The notes under the pieces are model-generated. The model saw only the letters and a list, made by a program, of their open reading frames with translations, had not been told where the DNA came from and searched no databases. From the NCBI GenBank assembly GCA_037720595.1, contig JBBJLW010000015.1, forward strand, positions 1 through 64,000: DNA of 64,000 bases, given 5' to 3'. A program made the position numbers and the translations under genes. Positions 1 to 8,303 of this stretch are shown here, piece by piece (within the stretch, counting starts at the first letter, position 1; every line of letters starts with the position of its first letter). The DNA is from Gaiellasilicea sp037720595 (GTDB lineage Bacteria; Actinomycetota; Thermoleophilia; Gaiellales; Gaiellaceae).

Positions 1-716
1 CCGACGCGGCCGAGGCGAGGTAGACCACGGCGCCCTTCAGATCATCCGCGCCGCCGAAACGTCGGAGCGGGATCGTTGCGGTGAGTGCGTCGCCGGCGCG
101 CTCGAGGACGAGCTCCGACATGTCGGATGGGAACCAGCCGGGCGCGATCGCGTTCGCCGTGATCCCGTGGCGCGCCCACTTGCAGGCCAGATCCTTCGTG
201 AACGAGACGAGCCCGCCCTTGCTCGCGTGGTAGACGATCGTGTTCATCACCTCCGGGGGAGCGCCCCCGAACGCTGCGACCGAGGCGATGTTGACGATCC
301 GCCCTCCCTCGCCCTGCTCGATCAGGACGCGCCCCACCGCCTGCGCGCAGAGGAAGGCGCCCGTGAGGTTGACGTCGATCACCTTCTGCCAACCCGCGAG
401 CGGCATGTCCTCGGGCGATGCGGCCCACGTGGTGCCGGCGTTGTTCACGAGGATGTCCACGCGGCCGAGCTCCTCGCGCGCGTGGGCGACCATCGCACCG
501 ACCTCCTCGGGATCGGCGACGTCGCAGCGCAGTCGAGCGCGCACACCGGGCGCGGGCTCCGCGGCCGCGGCGTCAGCGCTCGGCCTTGCGCGCGCAGAGG
601 ACGAGGTCGGCGCCCTGCTCGGCGAGCGCCTCGGCCATCTGGCGCCCGATCCCCACGCCGCCGGTCACGATCGCCACCTTGCCGCGCAGGTCGAGAGCTC
701 CGGACCAGGTCAGAGG
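1..716 (-). pseudogene. SDR-family oxidoreductase, frameshifted and cut by the window edge
   Basis: Short-chain dehydrogenase/reductase. The N-terminal part (about 716 down to 576) reads LRGKVAIVTGG then VGIG, the Rossmann dinucleotide loop. The frame then meets TGA at 575-573. The rest continues one base over (codons from 574 down) with a normal SDR core: NNAG at about 437-448, the catalytic YHASK at about 225-240 and an APGW motif. Skipping one base near 575 restores a continuous protein, so this is a one-base insertion or an assembly error. The glycine loop is also one residue shorter than the usual TGxxxGxG. The 3' end lies outside the window. No ATG/GTG start is visible; a CTG near 716 overlapping the previous stop is possible. 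It is probably cotranscribed with the LLM gene upstream. Confidence 0.75.
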
Positions 717-1708
717 ACGAGCTCCGCCATCACCTGGAGCGCCTCGGGCTGCCGGACCTGGAGGACGAGCGTCGAGATCCCCGCCTCCCGCCAGGCCTCG
801 AGCCGCTCGGCGATCCGCTCCTTCGGGCCGACGAGCGCGATCTCGTCGACGAGCTCGTCCGGGACGGCCATCGCCGCTTCGCCCTTCTTTCCGTCCAGAT
901 AGAGGTTCTGGATCGTGGCCGCGGCCTCCTCGAATCCGTAGCGCTGGGTGAGCGTGTTGTAGAAGTTTTTCCCGCGTGCGCCCATGCCGCCGACGTAGAG
1001 CGCGAGCATCGGCTTCAGCAGGTCGCGGCACATCCGGACGTCGTCGCCGACGACCACCGGGCAGAGCGGCGCCACATCGAAGCCGTCCGGCGCGTGCTCG
1101 AGCGAGGGGCCGTGCACCTCCTTAAAGCGCTGCGGCGAGAAGAAGATCGGGAGCCAGCCGTCGGCGATCTCGGCGGCGAGCGCGACACTCTTCGGGCCGA
1201 TCACGGCGAGGTAGATCGGTACGTCAGCGCGCAGCGGTTTGACGATCAGCTTCAGCGGCTTGCCGAGCCCGGTCGCGTCGGCGCCGGAGTAGGGGATGTC
1301 GTAGTGCGGGCCGTGATGCTCGACCGTCTCGCGGCGGAGCGCGGCGCGGACGATCTCGACGTACTCGCGCGTGCGGCCGAGCGGCTTACCCCAGGCGACG
1401 CCGTGCCAGCCCTCGACCACCTGCGGCCCGGAGGTTCCGAGGCCGAGCAGGACGCGCCCGCCGGAAAGGTGGTCAAGGCTCGCGACGGTCATCGCGGTCG
1501 CGGCCGGGGTGCGCGCCGGCATCTGCATGATCGCGGTGCCGATCCCGATCTTCTCCGTCGTCGCCGCGATCCAGCTCGCGACCGTGACCGCATCCGTTCC
1601 GTACGCCTCCGACGTCCAGGCGGAGTGGTAGCCGAGCCGGTCGGCCTCCTGCGCAAGCGCGACCGCGGCCCGAGGGTCGTCGTAGCCGAGTTGGAGTCCG
1701 AGCTTCAT
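710..1708 (-). CDS. LLM-class F420-dependent oxidoreductase
   Basis: 332-residue protein of the luciferase-like monooxygenase (bacterial luciferase fold) family, most like F420-dependent actinobacterial members: N-terminal MKLGLQLGY strand, a GTAIMQMPARTP segment, the SGGRVLLGLGTSG motif, and a C-terminal ERLEAWREAGI region. Family members use F420 or FMN to reduce or oxidise a cytosolic substrate; the substrate here is unknown. The ATG start at 1708 sits 6 bases after a TAGGAT box, implying a leaderless transcript. It leads a short unit with the downstream SDR and ends a row of same-strand catabolic genes. The F420 link is reinforced by fbiC at 19,428. Confidence 0.85.
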   Translation of the reverse strand: MKLGLQLGYDDPRAAVALAQEADRLGYHSAWTSEAYGTDAVTVASWIAATTEKIGIGTAIMQMPARTPAATAMTVASLDHLSGGRVLLGLGTSGPQVVEGWHGVAWGKPLGRTREYVEIVRAALRRETVEHHGPHYDIPYSGADATGLGKPLKLIVKPLRADVPIYLAVIGPKSVALAAEIADGWLPIFFSPQRFKEVHGPSLEHAPDGFDVAPLCPVVVGDDVRMCRDLLKPMLALYVGGMGARGKNFYNTLTQRYGFEEAAATIQNLYLDGKKGEAAMAVPDELVDEIALVGPKERIAERLEAWREAGISTLVLQVRQPEALQVMAELVL

Positions 1709-1714
1709 CGGCCG

Positions 1715-1720
1715 ATCCTA
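1715..1720 (-). promoter_or_regulatory. -10 box of the LLM oxidoreductase gene (leaderless type)
   Basis: On the minus strand TAGGAT is followed by six bases and the ATG at 1708. It matches the TANNNT-N6-RTG pattern found at many other unit starts in the window. No clear -35 box is visible. Confidence 0.5.
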
Positions 1721-1742
1721 CGAGACCGAATCGCTCGGGTGG

Positions 1743-2420
1743 TCAAAGGCGAGGAACCATGCCCTCGGCGCCCTCGACGCGCGGGCCTGGGACGTTCGGG
1801 AAGCGGAACGGGAGCGGCTCGCGGCCCGGCTGGCAGACCCAGGCCTGGCCGGTGTCGGCGCTGCGGCCCGCGGCGAGGATCGCGGCGGCGATCTGCTCGG
1901 GTTCCATCAGCGGGAAGCGGGCAGCGTCGAGTTCCGCCTGCGCACCCGCGGTCATCGGCGTCCGGACGATTCCGGGGCAGACGAGGTTGATCCTGATCCC
2001 GAGCGGCTCCAGCACCGGCGCCATCGAGCGGGCGTAGCCGACGACCGCGTGCTTCGTGAGCACATAGAGCGGATCGGACTCCATCGGGATCAGTCCGGCG
2101 AGCGATGCGGTGACGACGAAGGCGCTGCCCTCGCGCAGCTTTGGCGCGAGCGCCTGGACGCCGAAGACCACGCCGTCGACGTTGACGCCGAGGATCCGCC
2201 GGTAGTCGTCCAGCGAGCCGTCCCCGGCTGCGAGCACGCCCGCGTTCAGGCAGACGAGGTCGGCGGGCTCGAGGGAATCCCAGGCCGTCCGATCGGCAAC
2301 GTCGAAGCCGTTGACGAGATCGAGCCCGCACACGTCCGTTCCCTCCGACTCGAGCAGCTCGAGCAGCGCACGGCCGATACCGCCCGCGGCGCCCGTGACG
2401 ATTGCCGTCTCAGGGAACAA
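1743..2420 (-). CDS. SDR-family oxidoreductase
   Basis: 225-residue classical SDR. The dinucleotide motif TGAAGGIG is at residues about 9-16, LNAGV is the NNAG-type motif, and YVLTK carries the catalytic Tyr and Lys. The C-terminus is short. NAD(P)(H)-dependent oxidation or reduction of a hydroxyl/keto group is expected; the substrate is unknown. The chosen TTG start at 2420 overlaps the preceding MDR gene by 11 bases and puts the Rossmann strand at the very N-terminus; no better start exists. Its place between an MDR reductase and an LLM oxidoreductase suggests a step in acyl-CoA or ring catabolism (inference). Confidence 0.8.
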   Translation of the reverse strand: MFPETAIVTGAAGGIGRALLELLESEGTDVCGLDLVNGFDVADRTAWDSLEPADLVCLNAGVLAAGDGSLDDYRRILGVNVDGVVFGVQALAPKLREGSAFVVTASLAGLIPMESDPLYVLTKHAVVGYARSMAPVLEPLGIRINLVCPGIVRTPMTAGAQAELDAARFPLMEPEQIAAAILAAGRSADTGQAWVCQPGREPLPFRFPNVPGPRVEGAEGMVPRL

Positions 2421-3324
2421 GGACGACCTTCCCGGTCGAGCGGCGCGAGGCGATCAGCTCGTGCGCGGCCTGCGCCTCGGCGAGCCGGTACTCGGCGCCG
2501 ACGACCGGCCGGATCGAGCCGCGCCGCCAGAGCGCGATCAGCTCGCGAGCCTGCTCCTGAACGAGCTGCGGCCTGAAGCCCATCAGCCGCCCCAGATAGA
2601 AGCCCTGGACGCCGACGTTGCGGCCGACGAGTCGCGCCGGGTCGACCGGCTCCCAGGCGCCTCCCGCAAAGCCGATCCCGATCGCGACCCCGAGTGGCCG
2701 CAGCGCCTTCAGGCAGGCGGCGAAGACCGGGCCGCCGACCGGGTCGAGCGCCACGTCGACGTCGTCCAGCTCGCCGATCTCGTCGTAGGAGACGGTGCTC
2801 TCCGCGCCAAGCTCCCGTGCCAGTGCCAGCTTCTCCTCCGAGCCGGCCGCCGCGGTCACGCGGGCACCGAGATGGCGCGCGAGCTGGATCGCCGCTGTGC
2901 CGACGCCACCGGCCGCGGCGGTCACGAGGACGTGCGAGCCGGGCCGGATGTGCGCCTGGCGGACGAACGGCAGCCACGCCGTCAGGAACGTCGTCAGGAA
3001 CGATGCGCCTTCGGCGTAGCTCGCCTCCGGCGGCAGGTCGAACACCCACTCCTTGTCGACGGCGACCCGTTCCGCGTAGCCGCCGCCGGTCGTCCGCACG
3101 AAGGCGAGCACGCGGCGGCCGTCCAGGTCACCGGCGACCTCGTTCCCCAGCACGGTCGGCAACGGCGGCGGCTGCGGGTAGTGGCCGAGCCGGATCAGGA
3201 CGTCGGCGAAGTTGATCCCCGCCGCGCGCACCTCGACGAGGGACAGACCCTGGGACGCGTCCGGTTCGGCGACGTCCTCCAGGGACAGGGGGCCGCCCAC
3301 CTCGTGGAGGACGGCCGCTTTCAT
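2410..3324 (-). CDS. Zinc-free MDR / quinone oxidoreductase-like NADPH reductase
   Basis: 304-residue medium-chain reductase of the quinone oxidoreductase type. It has a GroES-like N-terminal domain (MKAAVLHEVGGPLSLEDV, then AAGINFADVLIRLGHYP) and a cofactor domain with AAGGVGTAAIQLAR. The cysteine/histidine zinc ligands of alcohol dehydrogenases are absent, as in quinone reductases and enoyl reductases of this family. The ATG at 3324 overlaps the stop of the enoyl-CoA hydratase gene (ATGA), so the two are translationally coupled. The likely role is reduction of an enone or enoyl intermediate; the exact substrate cannot be read from sequence. Confidence 0.85.
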   Translation of the reverse strand: MKAAVLHEVGGPLSLEDVAEPDASQGLSLVEVRAAGINFADVLIRLGHYPQPPPLPTVLGNEVAGDLDGRRVLAFVRTTGGGYAERVAVDKEWVFDLPPEASYAEGASFLTTFLTAWLPFVRQAHIRPGSHVLVTAAAGGVGTAAIQLARHLGARVTAAAGSEEKLALARELGAESTVSYDEIGELDDVDVALDPVGGPVFAACLKALRPLGVAIGIGFAGGAWEPVDPARLVGRNVGVQGFYLGRLMGFRPQLVQEQARELIALWRRGSIRPVVGAEYRLAEAQAAHELIASRRSTGKVVLVP

Positions 3325-4109
3325 CGGCCTGTGAACTGGGGCTTGCGCTTCTCGAGGAACGCCGTCACGCCCTCGGCGCCGTCCTCGCTCCCGAGGATGC
3401 GCATGAAGGCCTGCGCCTCGGCGCGGAGCCCCTGGGCGAGAGGGATGTCGCGCGTCTCCGCGGCCAGCTGCTTGACGACGCCCATCGCGAACGGCGAGCG
3501 CTCCGAGAGCGTGCGGGCCAGCTCGAGCGCGGTGTCGAGCAGCTCCGCGCGCGGCACCGCCCGCTCCACGAGCCCCCACTCGGCGGCTTGCGTCCCCGAG
3601 ATCGGATCGCCGCTCAGGTTGAGCAGGAGCGCACGGCCGTGACCGATCAGCCGCGGCAGCCGCTGCGTCCCGCCGCCCCCGGGGATCAGGCCGAGCTTGA
3701 TCTCAGGCTGGCCGAGCTGCGCGTCTTCGGCAGCGATCCTGAGGTCGCACGCCATTGCGAGCTCGAGCCCGCCGCCCAGGCAATAGCCGTGGATCGCGGC
3801 GATCACGGGCGTCCGGCCGGCGTCCATCCTTGCGCCCAGCTTCTGGATTCCGCGGGCCGAGCCGGTCTCGGCCGCCTCCTTGATCTGCTCCCGCATCGCC
3901 GGGAACTCGGTGATGTCGGCGCCGGCGACGAATGCCTTCTCGCCGGCCCCGCGGACGACGATCGCGCGGATCTCGTCCGAGCGGTCGAGCCGGTCGTACT
4001 CGGCCTCCAACTCTTCGAGCAACTGCGCCGACAAGGCGTTGACGGGCGGGTGGTCGAGCGTGACGATCGCAACCGCGCCGTCCTCCTCGACCTTCACGAG
4101 CTCAGACAT
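3321..4109 (-). CDS. Enoyl-CoA hydratase/isomerase family protein
   Basis: 262-residue crotonase-fold protein. Visible motifs are the oxyanion-hole segment AGADITEF, HGYCLGGGLELAMACD, and the catalytic-glutamate region GQPEIKLGLIPGGGG. It probably hydrates trans-2-enoyl-CoA to 3-hydroxyacyl-CoA in the cytosol. The ATG at 4109 is preceded by an AAAGGAG ribosome-binding site at good spacing, so it is preferred over the TTG one codon earlier. It forms an ATGA-coupled pair with the MDR reductase downstream. Confidence 0.9.
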   Translation of the reverse strand: MSELVKVEEDGAVAIVTLDHPPVNALSAQLLEELEAEYDRLDRSDEIRAIVVRGAGEKAFVAGADITEFPAMREQIKEAAETGSARGIQKLGARMDAGRTPVIAAIHGYCLGGGLELAMACDLRIAAEDAQLGQPEIKLGLIPGGGGTQRLPRLIGHGRALLLNLSGDPISGTQAAEWGLVERAVPRAELLDTALELARTLSERSPFAMGVVKQLAAETRDIPLAQGLRAEAQAFMRILGSEDGAEGVTAFLEKRKPQFTGR

Positions 4110-4167
4110 CAATCTCCTTTGATCGCGGGCGTTCTTGGGGCCGCGGGCGGCCCCCTTCAGGGATCTT

Positions 4168-4204
4168 GCGCGACGGCCATCCGCCTCGCGGGTGGCCGTC
4201 TTGC
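4168..4204 (-). terminator. Intergenic hairpin between SDR and enoyl-CoA hydratase genes
   Basis: Arms GACGGCCA (4172-4179) and TGGCCGTC (4193-4200) with an inner CCGC/GCGG pairing and outer GCGC bases make a strong stem. There is no clear T-tract, so it may slow or end transcription, or protect a 3' end, rather than act as a classical intrinsic terminator. Confidence 0.45.
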
Positions 4205-4208
4205 GCGT

Positions 4209-4898
4209 TCAACGGGGACCCATTCTGAGAGCTCCGTCGAGGCGGATCGTCTCGCCGTTCAGGTACTCGTTCTCGATGATGTGCTTGACGAGGCTGGCGA
4301 AGTCTTCGGCGCGGCCGAGCCGTTTCGGGAACGGGATCTGCGACTCGAGACTTGCGCGGATGTCGTCCCGCATCGGGCCGAGCATCGGGGTGTCGGACGG
4401 CCCGGGAGCGATCGTGACGACGCGGATCCCCTTCGAGGAGAGGTCGCGTGCGATCGGCAGCGTCATCCCCGCGACCCCCGCCTTCGAGGCCGAATAGGCC
4501 GCCTGGCCGATCTGCCCGTCGAAGGCGGCGTTCGAGGCCGTATTGACGATCACTCCGCGCGTGCCCTCCTCGTCCGGCTGGCCGGCGGCGATCTTCTCCG
4601 CCGCGAGGCTGAGGACGTTGAAGGTGCCGATCAGGTTCACCTCGATCACCTTCCGGAAGCGGTCGAGTGGGAAGCCGATCACCCGCGCGCCGCCGCCGAT
4701 CCCCGCGCAGTTGACCGCGCCGTGGAGCTCGTCGCACGAGTCGACGAGCGCGCGCACGGCGTCCGCCTCGGTGACGTCGGTCTCGGGCAGATCCGCGATC
4801 ACGACCCGAGCGCCCTCGCGCTCGAGCAGCGCTGCGGTGGCTTCGCCGAGTCCCGACAGTCCACCCGTGACGAGGAACGTCTTGCCTTCGATCCTCAC
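4209..4898 (-). CDS. SDR-family 3-hydroxyacyl-CoA dehydrogenase-like protein
   Basis: 229-residue SDR resembling type II 3-hydroxyacyl-CoA dehydrogenases: VTGGLSGLGEATA at the N-terminus, NCAGIGGG, a serine-containing NTASNAAFDGQIGQ strand, catalytic YSASK, and APGPSDTPML after it. The family oxidises 3-hydroxyacyl-CoA to 3-ketoacyl-CoA with NAD+, the step after the neighbouring enoyl-CoA hydratase. The GTG start at 4898 overlaps the acyl-CoA ligase stop (GTGA), so it is coupled to that gene. Confidence 0.85.
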   Translation of the reverse strand: MRIEGKTFLVTGGLSGLGEATAALLEREGARVVIADLPETDVTEADAVRALVDSCDELHGAVNCAGIGGGARVIGFPLDRFRKVIEVNLIGTFNVLSLAAEKIAAGQPDEEGTRGVIVNTASNAAFDGQIGQAAYSASKAGVAGMTLPIARDLSSKGIRVVTIAPGPSDTPMLGPMRDDIRASLESQIPFPKRLGRAEDFASLVKHIIENEYLNGETIRLDGALRMGPR

Positions 4899-6496
4899 GG
4901 GGTCGTGGGCGCGGTTGGAAACTGCTCCCGCAGCGCGGTCTTGCGGAACTTGCCGACGGCCGTCTTCGGGATCTCGTCCACGAACACGTAGGCGTCCGGG
5001 AGCCAGAACTTGGCGAAGTTGGGGGCGAGGAACTCCCGCAGCTCGTCCGGTGTCGCCGTGTGGCCCTCACGGCAGACGCAGACGGCGAGCGGCCGCTCGT
5101 CCCACTTCTCGTGTGGGATCGCGATGACGGCAGCCTCCGCGAGCGCAGGATGCGCCATCAGCGCGTTCTCGAGGTCGACCGACGAGATCCACTCGCCGCC
5201 GGACTTGATCACGTCCTTCGAGCGATCCTTGATCATCACGTAGCCCTTGGGGTGGAAGGACGCGATGTCGCCGGTCTTGAACCAGCCGTCGTCCGTCCAG
5301 CGCTCGGCCTGCTCCGGCGTGTCGTAGTAGCCGGCGGCGACCCACGGGCCGCGCACCTCGAGCTCACCCATGGCCTCGCCGTCCCACGGGATCTCCTTGC
5401 CCTCGTCGTCGATCGCGCGCAACTCCACGAGGGGGAGCGGCAGTCCCTGCATCGCGACGACGTCGAGCTGCGTCTCCTCGTCGGCGGTGCGGAACTCGCC
5501 CACGTAGTCGGACGCGGTCGCGAGCGGCGAGGTCTCCGTCATGCCCCAGCCGTGCACCACGGTCTTCCCGTGCCGCTGCCGAAAACCGGCGATCATCGCG
5601 CGCGGCGCGGCCGAGCCGCCGACGAGCATCGAGTGCAGCTTCGAGAGATCCCAGCGCTCCGGCTCCTTGTCGAGCATTCCGAGGATGCCCATCCAGATCG
5701 TCGGCACGCCGGCGGTGATCGTGACGCCCTGCTGCTCGAAGTCGTCGAGCAGCGTCTCAGGATCGAGGAACGGGCCGGGGAAGACGAGCTTCGCCCCGAC
5801 CATGAGGCAGGTGTAGGGGTAGCCCCAGGCGTTCGCGTGGAACATCGGCACGACCGGCAGGAAGGTCTCTTTCTCCGTCACGTGCAGGCCGAGTGGCGCC
5901 GCGAGCGCCTCCCCGAGCGTGTGCAGGACGGTCGAGCGATGCGAGTAGAGGACGCCCTTCGGCATCCCGGTGGTGCCGCTCGTGTAACACATGGCCGCAG
6001 CCGTGTCCTCGTCGAGCCCAGGATCCTTGTAGTCGTCCGCGTTCGCCCCCGCGAGCAGCTCCTCGTACGAGTCTTCGACGACGAAGACGTGCTCGATCGT
6101 CGTCTTGTCCGCGAACTGCTCCCAGAGCGGCAGCAGGCTCCGGTCGACGATCACGACCTTGTCGCCGGCATGCGTCGCGATGTAACCGAGGTCGTTCGGA
6201 TGCAGCCGCAGGTTGAGGGTGTGGAGGACGTAGCCGGCACACGGGATCCCCAGATACGCCTCGAGGTGTTGGTAGTGGTTCCAGCAGAGGGTGGCCACGC
6301 GATCGCCCGGCTCCAGCCCGAGGCCCTTTAGTGCCATGGAGAGTTGCCGAGCCCGCTTGCCGAAGTCGGCGAACGAATAGGTGTGGAAGCTCCGGTCCGG
6401 CATGCGCGTCACGATCTCCTGGTGCGGGAAGTACGTCTCCGCCCGCTTGAGGATGGTCGGCAGCGTCAGCTGGAAGTCCATCATCAGGCCCTTCAC
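4895..6496 (-). CDS. AMP-forming long/medium-chain acyl-CoA synthetase
   Basis: 533-residue ANL-superfamily ligase. The P-loop YTSGTTGMPKGV lies at residues 171-182, the A5-type motif GWGMTETSP follows, then the hinge region TGDIASFHPKGYVMIKDR, and the catalytic lysine in PKTAVGKFRK near the C-terminus. It activates a carboxylic acid to its CoA thioester with ATP, feeding the dehydrogenases and hydratase around it. The GTG at 6496 has GGAGGAG just upstream and overlaps the cupin stop (GTGA). The family length is normal. Confidence 0.93.
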   Translation of the reverse strand: MKGLMMDFQLTLPTILKRAETYFPHQEIVTRMPDRSFHTYSFADFGKRARQLSMALKGLGLEPGDRVATLCWNHYQHLEAYLGIPCAGYVLHTLNLRLHPNDLGYIATHAGDKVVIVDRSLLPLWEQFADKTTIEHVFVVEDSYEELLAGANADDYKDPGLDEDTAAAMCYTSGTTGMPKGVLYSHRSTVLHTLGEALAAPLGLHVTEKETFLPVVPMFHANAWGYPYTCLMVGAKLVFPGPFLDPETLLDDFEQQGVTITAGVPTIWMGILGMLDKEPERWDLSKLHSMLVGGSAAPRAMIAGFRQRHGKTVVHGWGMTETSPLATASDYVGEFRTADEETQLDVVAMQGLPLPLVELRAIDDEGKEIPWDGEAMGELEVRGPWVAAGYYDTPEQAERWTDDGWFKTGDIASFHPKGYVMIKDRSKDVIKSGGEWISSVDLENALMAHPALAEAAVIAIPHEKWDERPLAVCVCREGHTATPDELREFLAPNFAKFWLPDAYVFVDEIPKTAVGKFRKTALREQFPTAPTTP

Positions 6497-6960
6497 GACT
6501 CCTCCTCTCCGCTTCCCGCTCCGACGCCGGCAGAGCCGGCATCTCCGCTCCGGGCCGGCTCCGTCGAGCCTACGCCGGTGCCGAAGCTCTGGCGGAGCGC
6601 CAGGTCCTCGTCGCTCATGACGTGGCCGTCCCGCTCGACGTAGCCGCCCTTGCCGCCGACGACCAGGAGCACGAGGTCGTCGTCGCCGGCGTTCGAGATC
6701 CGGCGCGGCGTCGTCGACTCGACGTGGAAGAGCCCGCCGGGGCCGAGCGTCTGCTCCTCGCCGTCGACCTCGATCTTGGCGATGCCGCTGTGGACGAAGT
6801 AGAGCTCGTCCTGCGTGTCGTGGTAGTGGTGGATCCCCGGGAATCCGGGTGGGTAGACGACGCCGTTGACGCCGAACGCCGTGATCCCGAGCGGGCCGCG
6901 GATCTTGCGGAAGCCGGGGCCGTCCCCGAGCTCGTCGAGCGATGAGAAAGCGTGTGACAT
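6493..6960 (-). CDS. Cupin-domain protein
   Basis: 155-residue single-domain cupin with the two conserved motifs: HHYHDTQDELYFVHSG (His, His, Glu metal ligands) and the second motif PGGLFHVESTTPRR. It has a flexible Gly/Ser/Glu-rich C-terminus. Such proteins can be metal-dependent dioxygenases, isomerases or binding proteins, so no reaction is assigned. ATG at 6960 shares one base with the stop of the SnoaL-like gene, and its own stop overlaps the acyl-CoA ligase start, so it sits inside a coupled operon. Confidence 0.8.
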   Translation of the reverse strand: MSHAFSSLDELGDGPGFRKIRGPLGITAFGVNGVVYPPGFPGIHHYHDTQDELYFVHSGIAKIEVDGEEQTLGPGGLFHVESTTPRRISNAGDDDLVLLVVGGKGGYVERDGHVMSDEDLALRQSFGTGVGSTEPARSGDAGSAGVGAGSGEEES

Positions 6961-7418
6961 CAGTGCTCGTTCCTCCTCGGCATGTCGGTGTAGACGCGCT
7001 CGCCCTTGAAGCGGTGCGCCTCTCTGTCCCAGGGAAAGAAGATCGCGTTGCGCCAGGTCATCGTCTCGCCGGTCGGCTCGTTGTCCAGCCACTTGGCCTT
7101 GTGCGTGCCGGTGACGATCGCCTCCTCGACGACGCCCTGCGGGCCGATCACGATGTTCTGGAGCTCGAAGACGATGTCAGGAAAGGCGGTCAGAAGCTCG
7201 GTGTAGAAGCGCGCCGCGCCCTCGTGCCCGTGCCAGGAGACGTCGTCGGGATAGACGGTGTAGACGCAGTCCTCGGAGAGCGTCGCGAGCAGGCCCTCGA
7301 TCGAGCGCGCGTCCTCGGCCTTCGAATGCGCCTTCCAGAGCTCGCGGATCTCGTCGGCCTCGGCCGGATCGACCTCCATCCGCAGCAGCTCGAGCACTTC
7401 CGCTTTCGGGACGGGCAT
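6960..7418 (-). CDS. SnoaL/NTF2-like family protein
   Basis: 152-residue small alpha+beta barrel-type protein. The pattern EIRELWKAHSKAEDARSIEG, then LSEDCVYTVYPD, WHGHEGAARFY and WRNAIFFPWD is typical of SnoaL-like/NTF2-like polyketide cyclase or limonene-epoxide-hydrolase-like proteins. Function is not deducible; members bind or isomerise small hydrophobic substrates. The ATG at 7418 has an AAGGAG ribosome-binding site. It follows the dehydrogenase pair by 11 bases and precedes the cupin gene. Confidence 0.75.
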   Translation of the reverse strand: MPVPKAEVLELLRMEVDPAEADEIRELWKAHSKAEDARSIEGLLATLSEDCVYTVYPDDVSWHGHEGAARFYTELLTAFPDIVFELQNIVIGPQGVVEEAIVTGTHKAKWLDNEPTGETMTWRNAIFFPWDREAHRFKGERVYTDMPRRNEH

Positions 7419-7429
7419 GCGGCTCCTTC

Positions 7430-8303
7430 TCAGTCGAGGAGTGCGGCCGCGACCACGGCGCGCTGCACGGCTGCATGGCCGCCGAACGCGTCGAGCCACT
7501 GCGCGCGCTTGTAGTAGCGGTGCAAGGGGTGCTCCCAGGTGAAGCCGATCCCGCCGTGAACCTGGATCGAGCGCTCGCACGCGGTGACTGCCGTCTCGGC
7601 GCACTGGGCCTTCGCGGCGGCGACGGCGACCGCGGCTCCCTCGTCCTCCTCGGCGACGCTCCACGCCGCCCAGTAGGCGAGCGAGCGAGCGAGCTCCGTC
7701 TCGACGTAGGTGTCGGCGAGCGGATGCGAGACGGCCTGGTAGGTACCGATCTTCTTCCCGAACTGCTCTCGCTCCGAGACGTACTCGATCCCGAGCTCGA
7801 GCGCGCGCTGCGCGATTCCGACGGCTTCGAGCGCGAGCGCGGCCAGGAGGCGCAGCCGCACGGGCTCCCACTCCCCTTCGACTGCGTCGCCGTCGGAGGA
7901 GGTGAGCCGTCCTAGCGGCCGCGTCTCGTCCATCGTCGCGAGCATCTCGCCCTCGGCCGGAACCGATCGCATCCCCTGGGTGAGCACGCGATCGACATGG
8001 AGCAGGTCGGGCACGAAGCCGTCGACCTCGACCGACCAGGCCTGCTCGTCGACCTCGGGAAGCGCCGGGAGGACGACTGCGGTCGTCAGGAAAGGGCCGG
8101 AGTAGAGCGCCCGGCCGGCCTCCTCGAAGAGGATCGCCTCGTCCAGGAACGAGAGTCCACCGCCGCCGCGCTCCTCCGGAACCGAGACCCCGAGCCAGCC
8201 GAGCTCGCGCAGCTCGGCCAGGGGGCGCCTCGGGATTCGCCTCGAGGAACGCGCGCGCCTCGCGTCGCAGCTCCTCCTGCTCCTGGGTGAAAGCAAAGTC
8301 CAT
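7430..8303 (-). pseudogene. Short acyl-CoA dehydrogenase subunit, frameshifted near its N-terminus
   Basis: The N-terminus MDFAFTQEQEELRREARAFL starts at ATG 8303. After about 30 codons the frame must slip by one base within the C-run (G5 at 8221-8225) to continue as LAELRELGWLGVSVPEERGG down to the normal C-terminal helix bundle (REQFGKKIGTYQ, QVHGGIGFTWEH). Deleting one C gives one continuous protein of about 290 residues. The length, well below the usual 380, matches the short partner of the actinobacterial two-gene dehydrogenases (FadE28/FadE29-like heterotetramers). The start shares one base with the stop of the full-length subunit gene. Homopolymer location makes a sequencing error at least as likely as true decay. 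Confidence 0.75.

Noticed and set aside
573..575. Selenocysteine reading of the TGA in the SDR gene
   Set aside because: Downstream sequence in the same frame is meaningless; the SDR core continues one base over, so it is a frameshift, not recoding.
167..1990. A 607-codon plus-strand frame opposite the LLM/SDR genes
   Set aside because: Arg/Asp/His-rich shadow of GC-rich genes on the other strand; no domain, and the minus strand explains the region.
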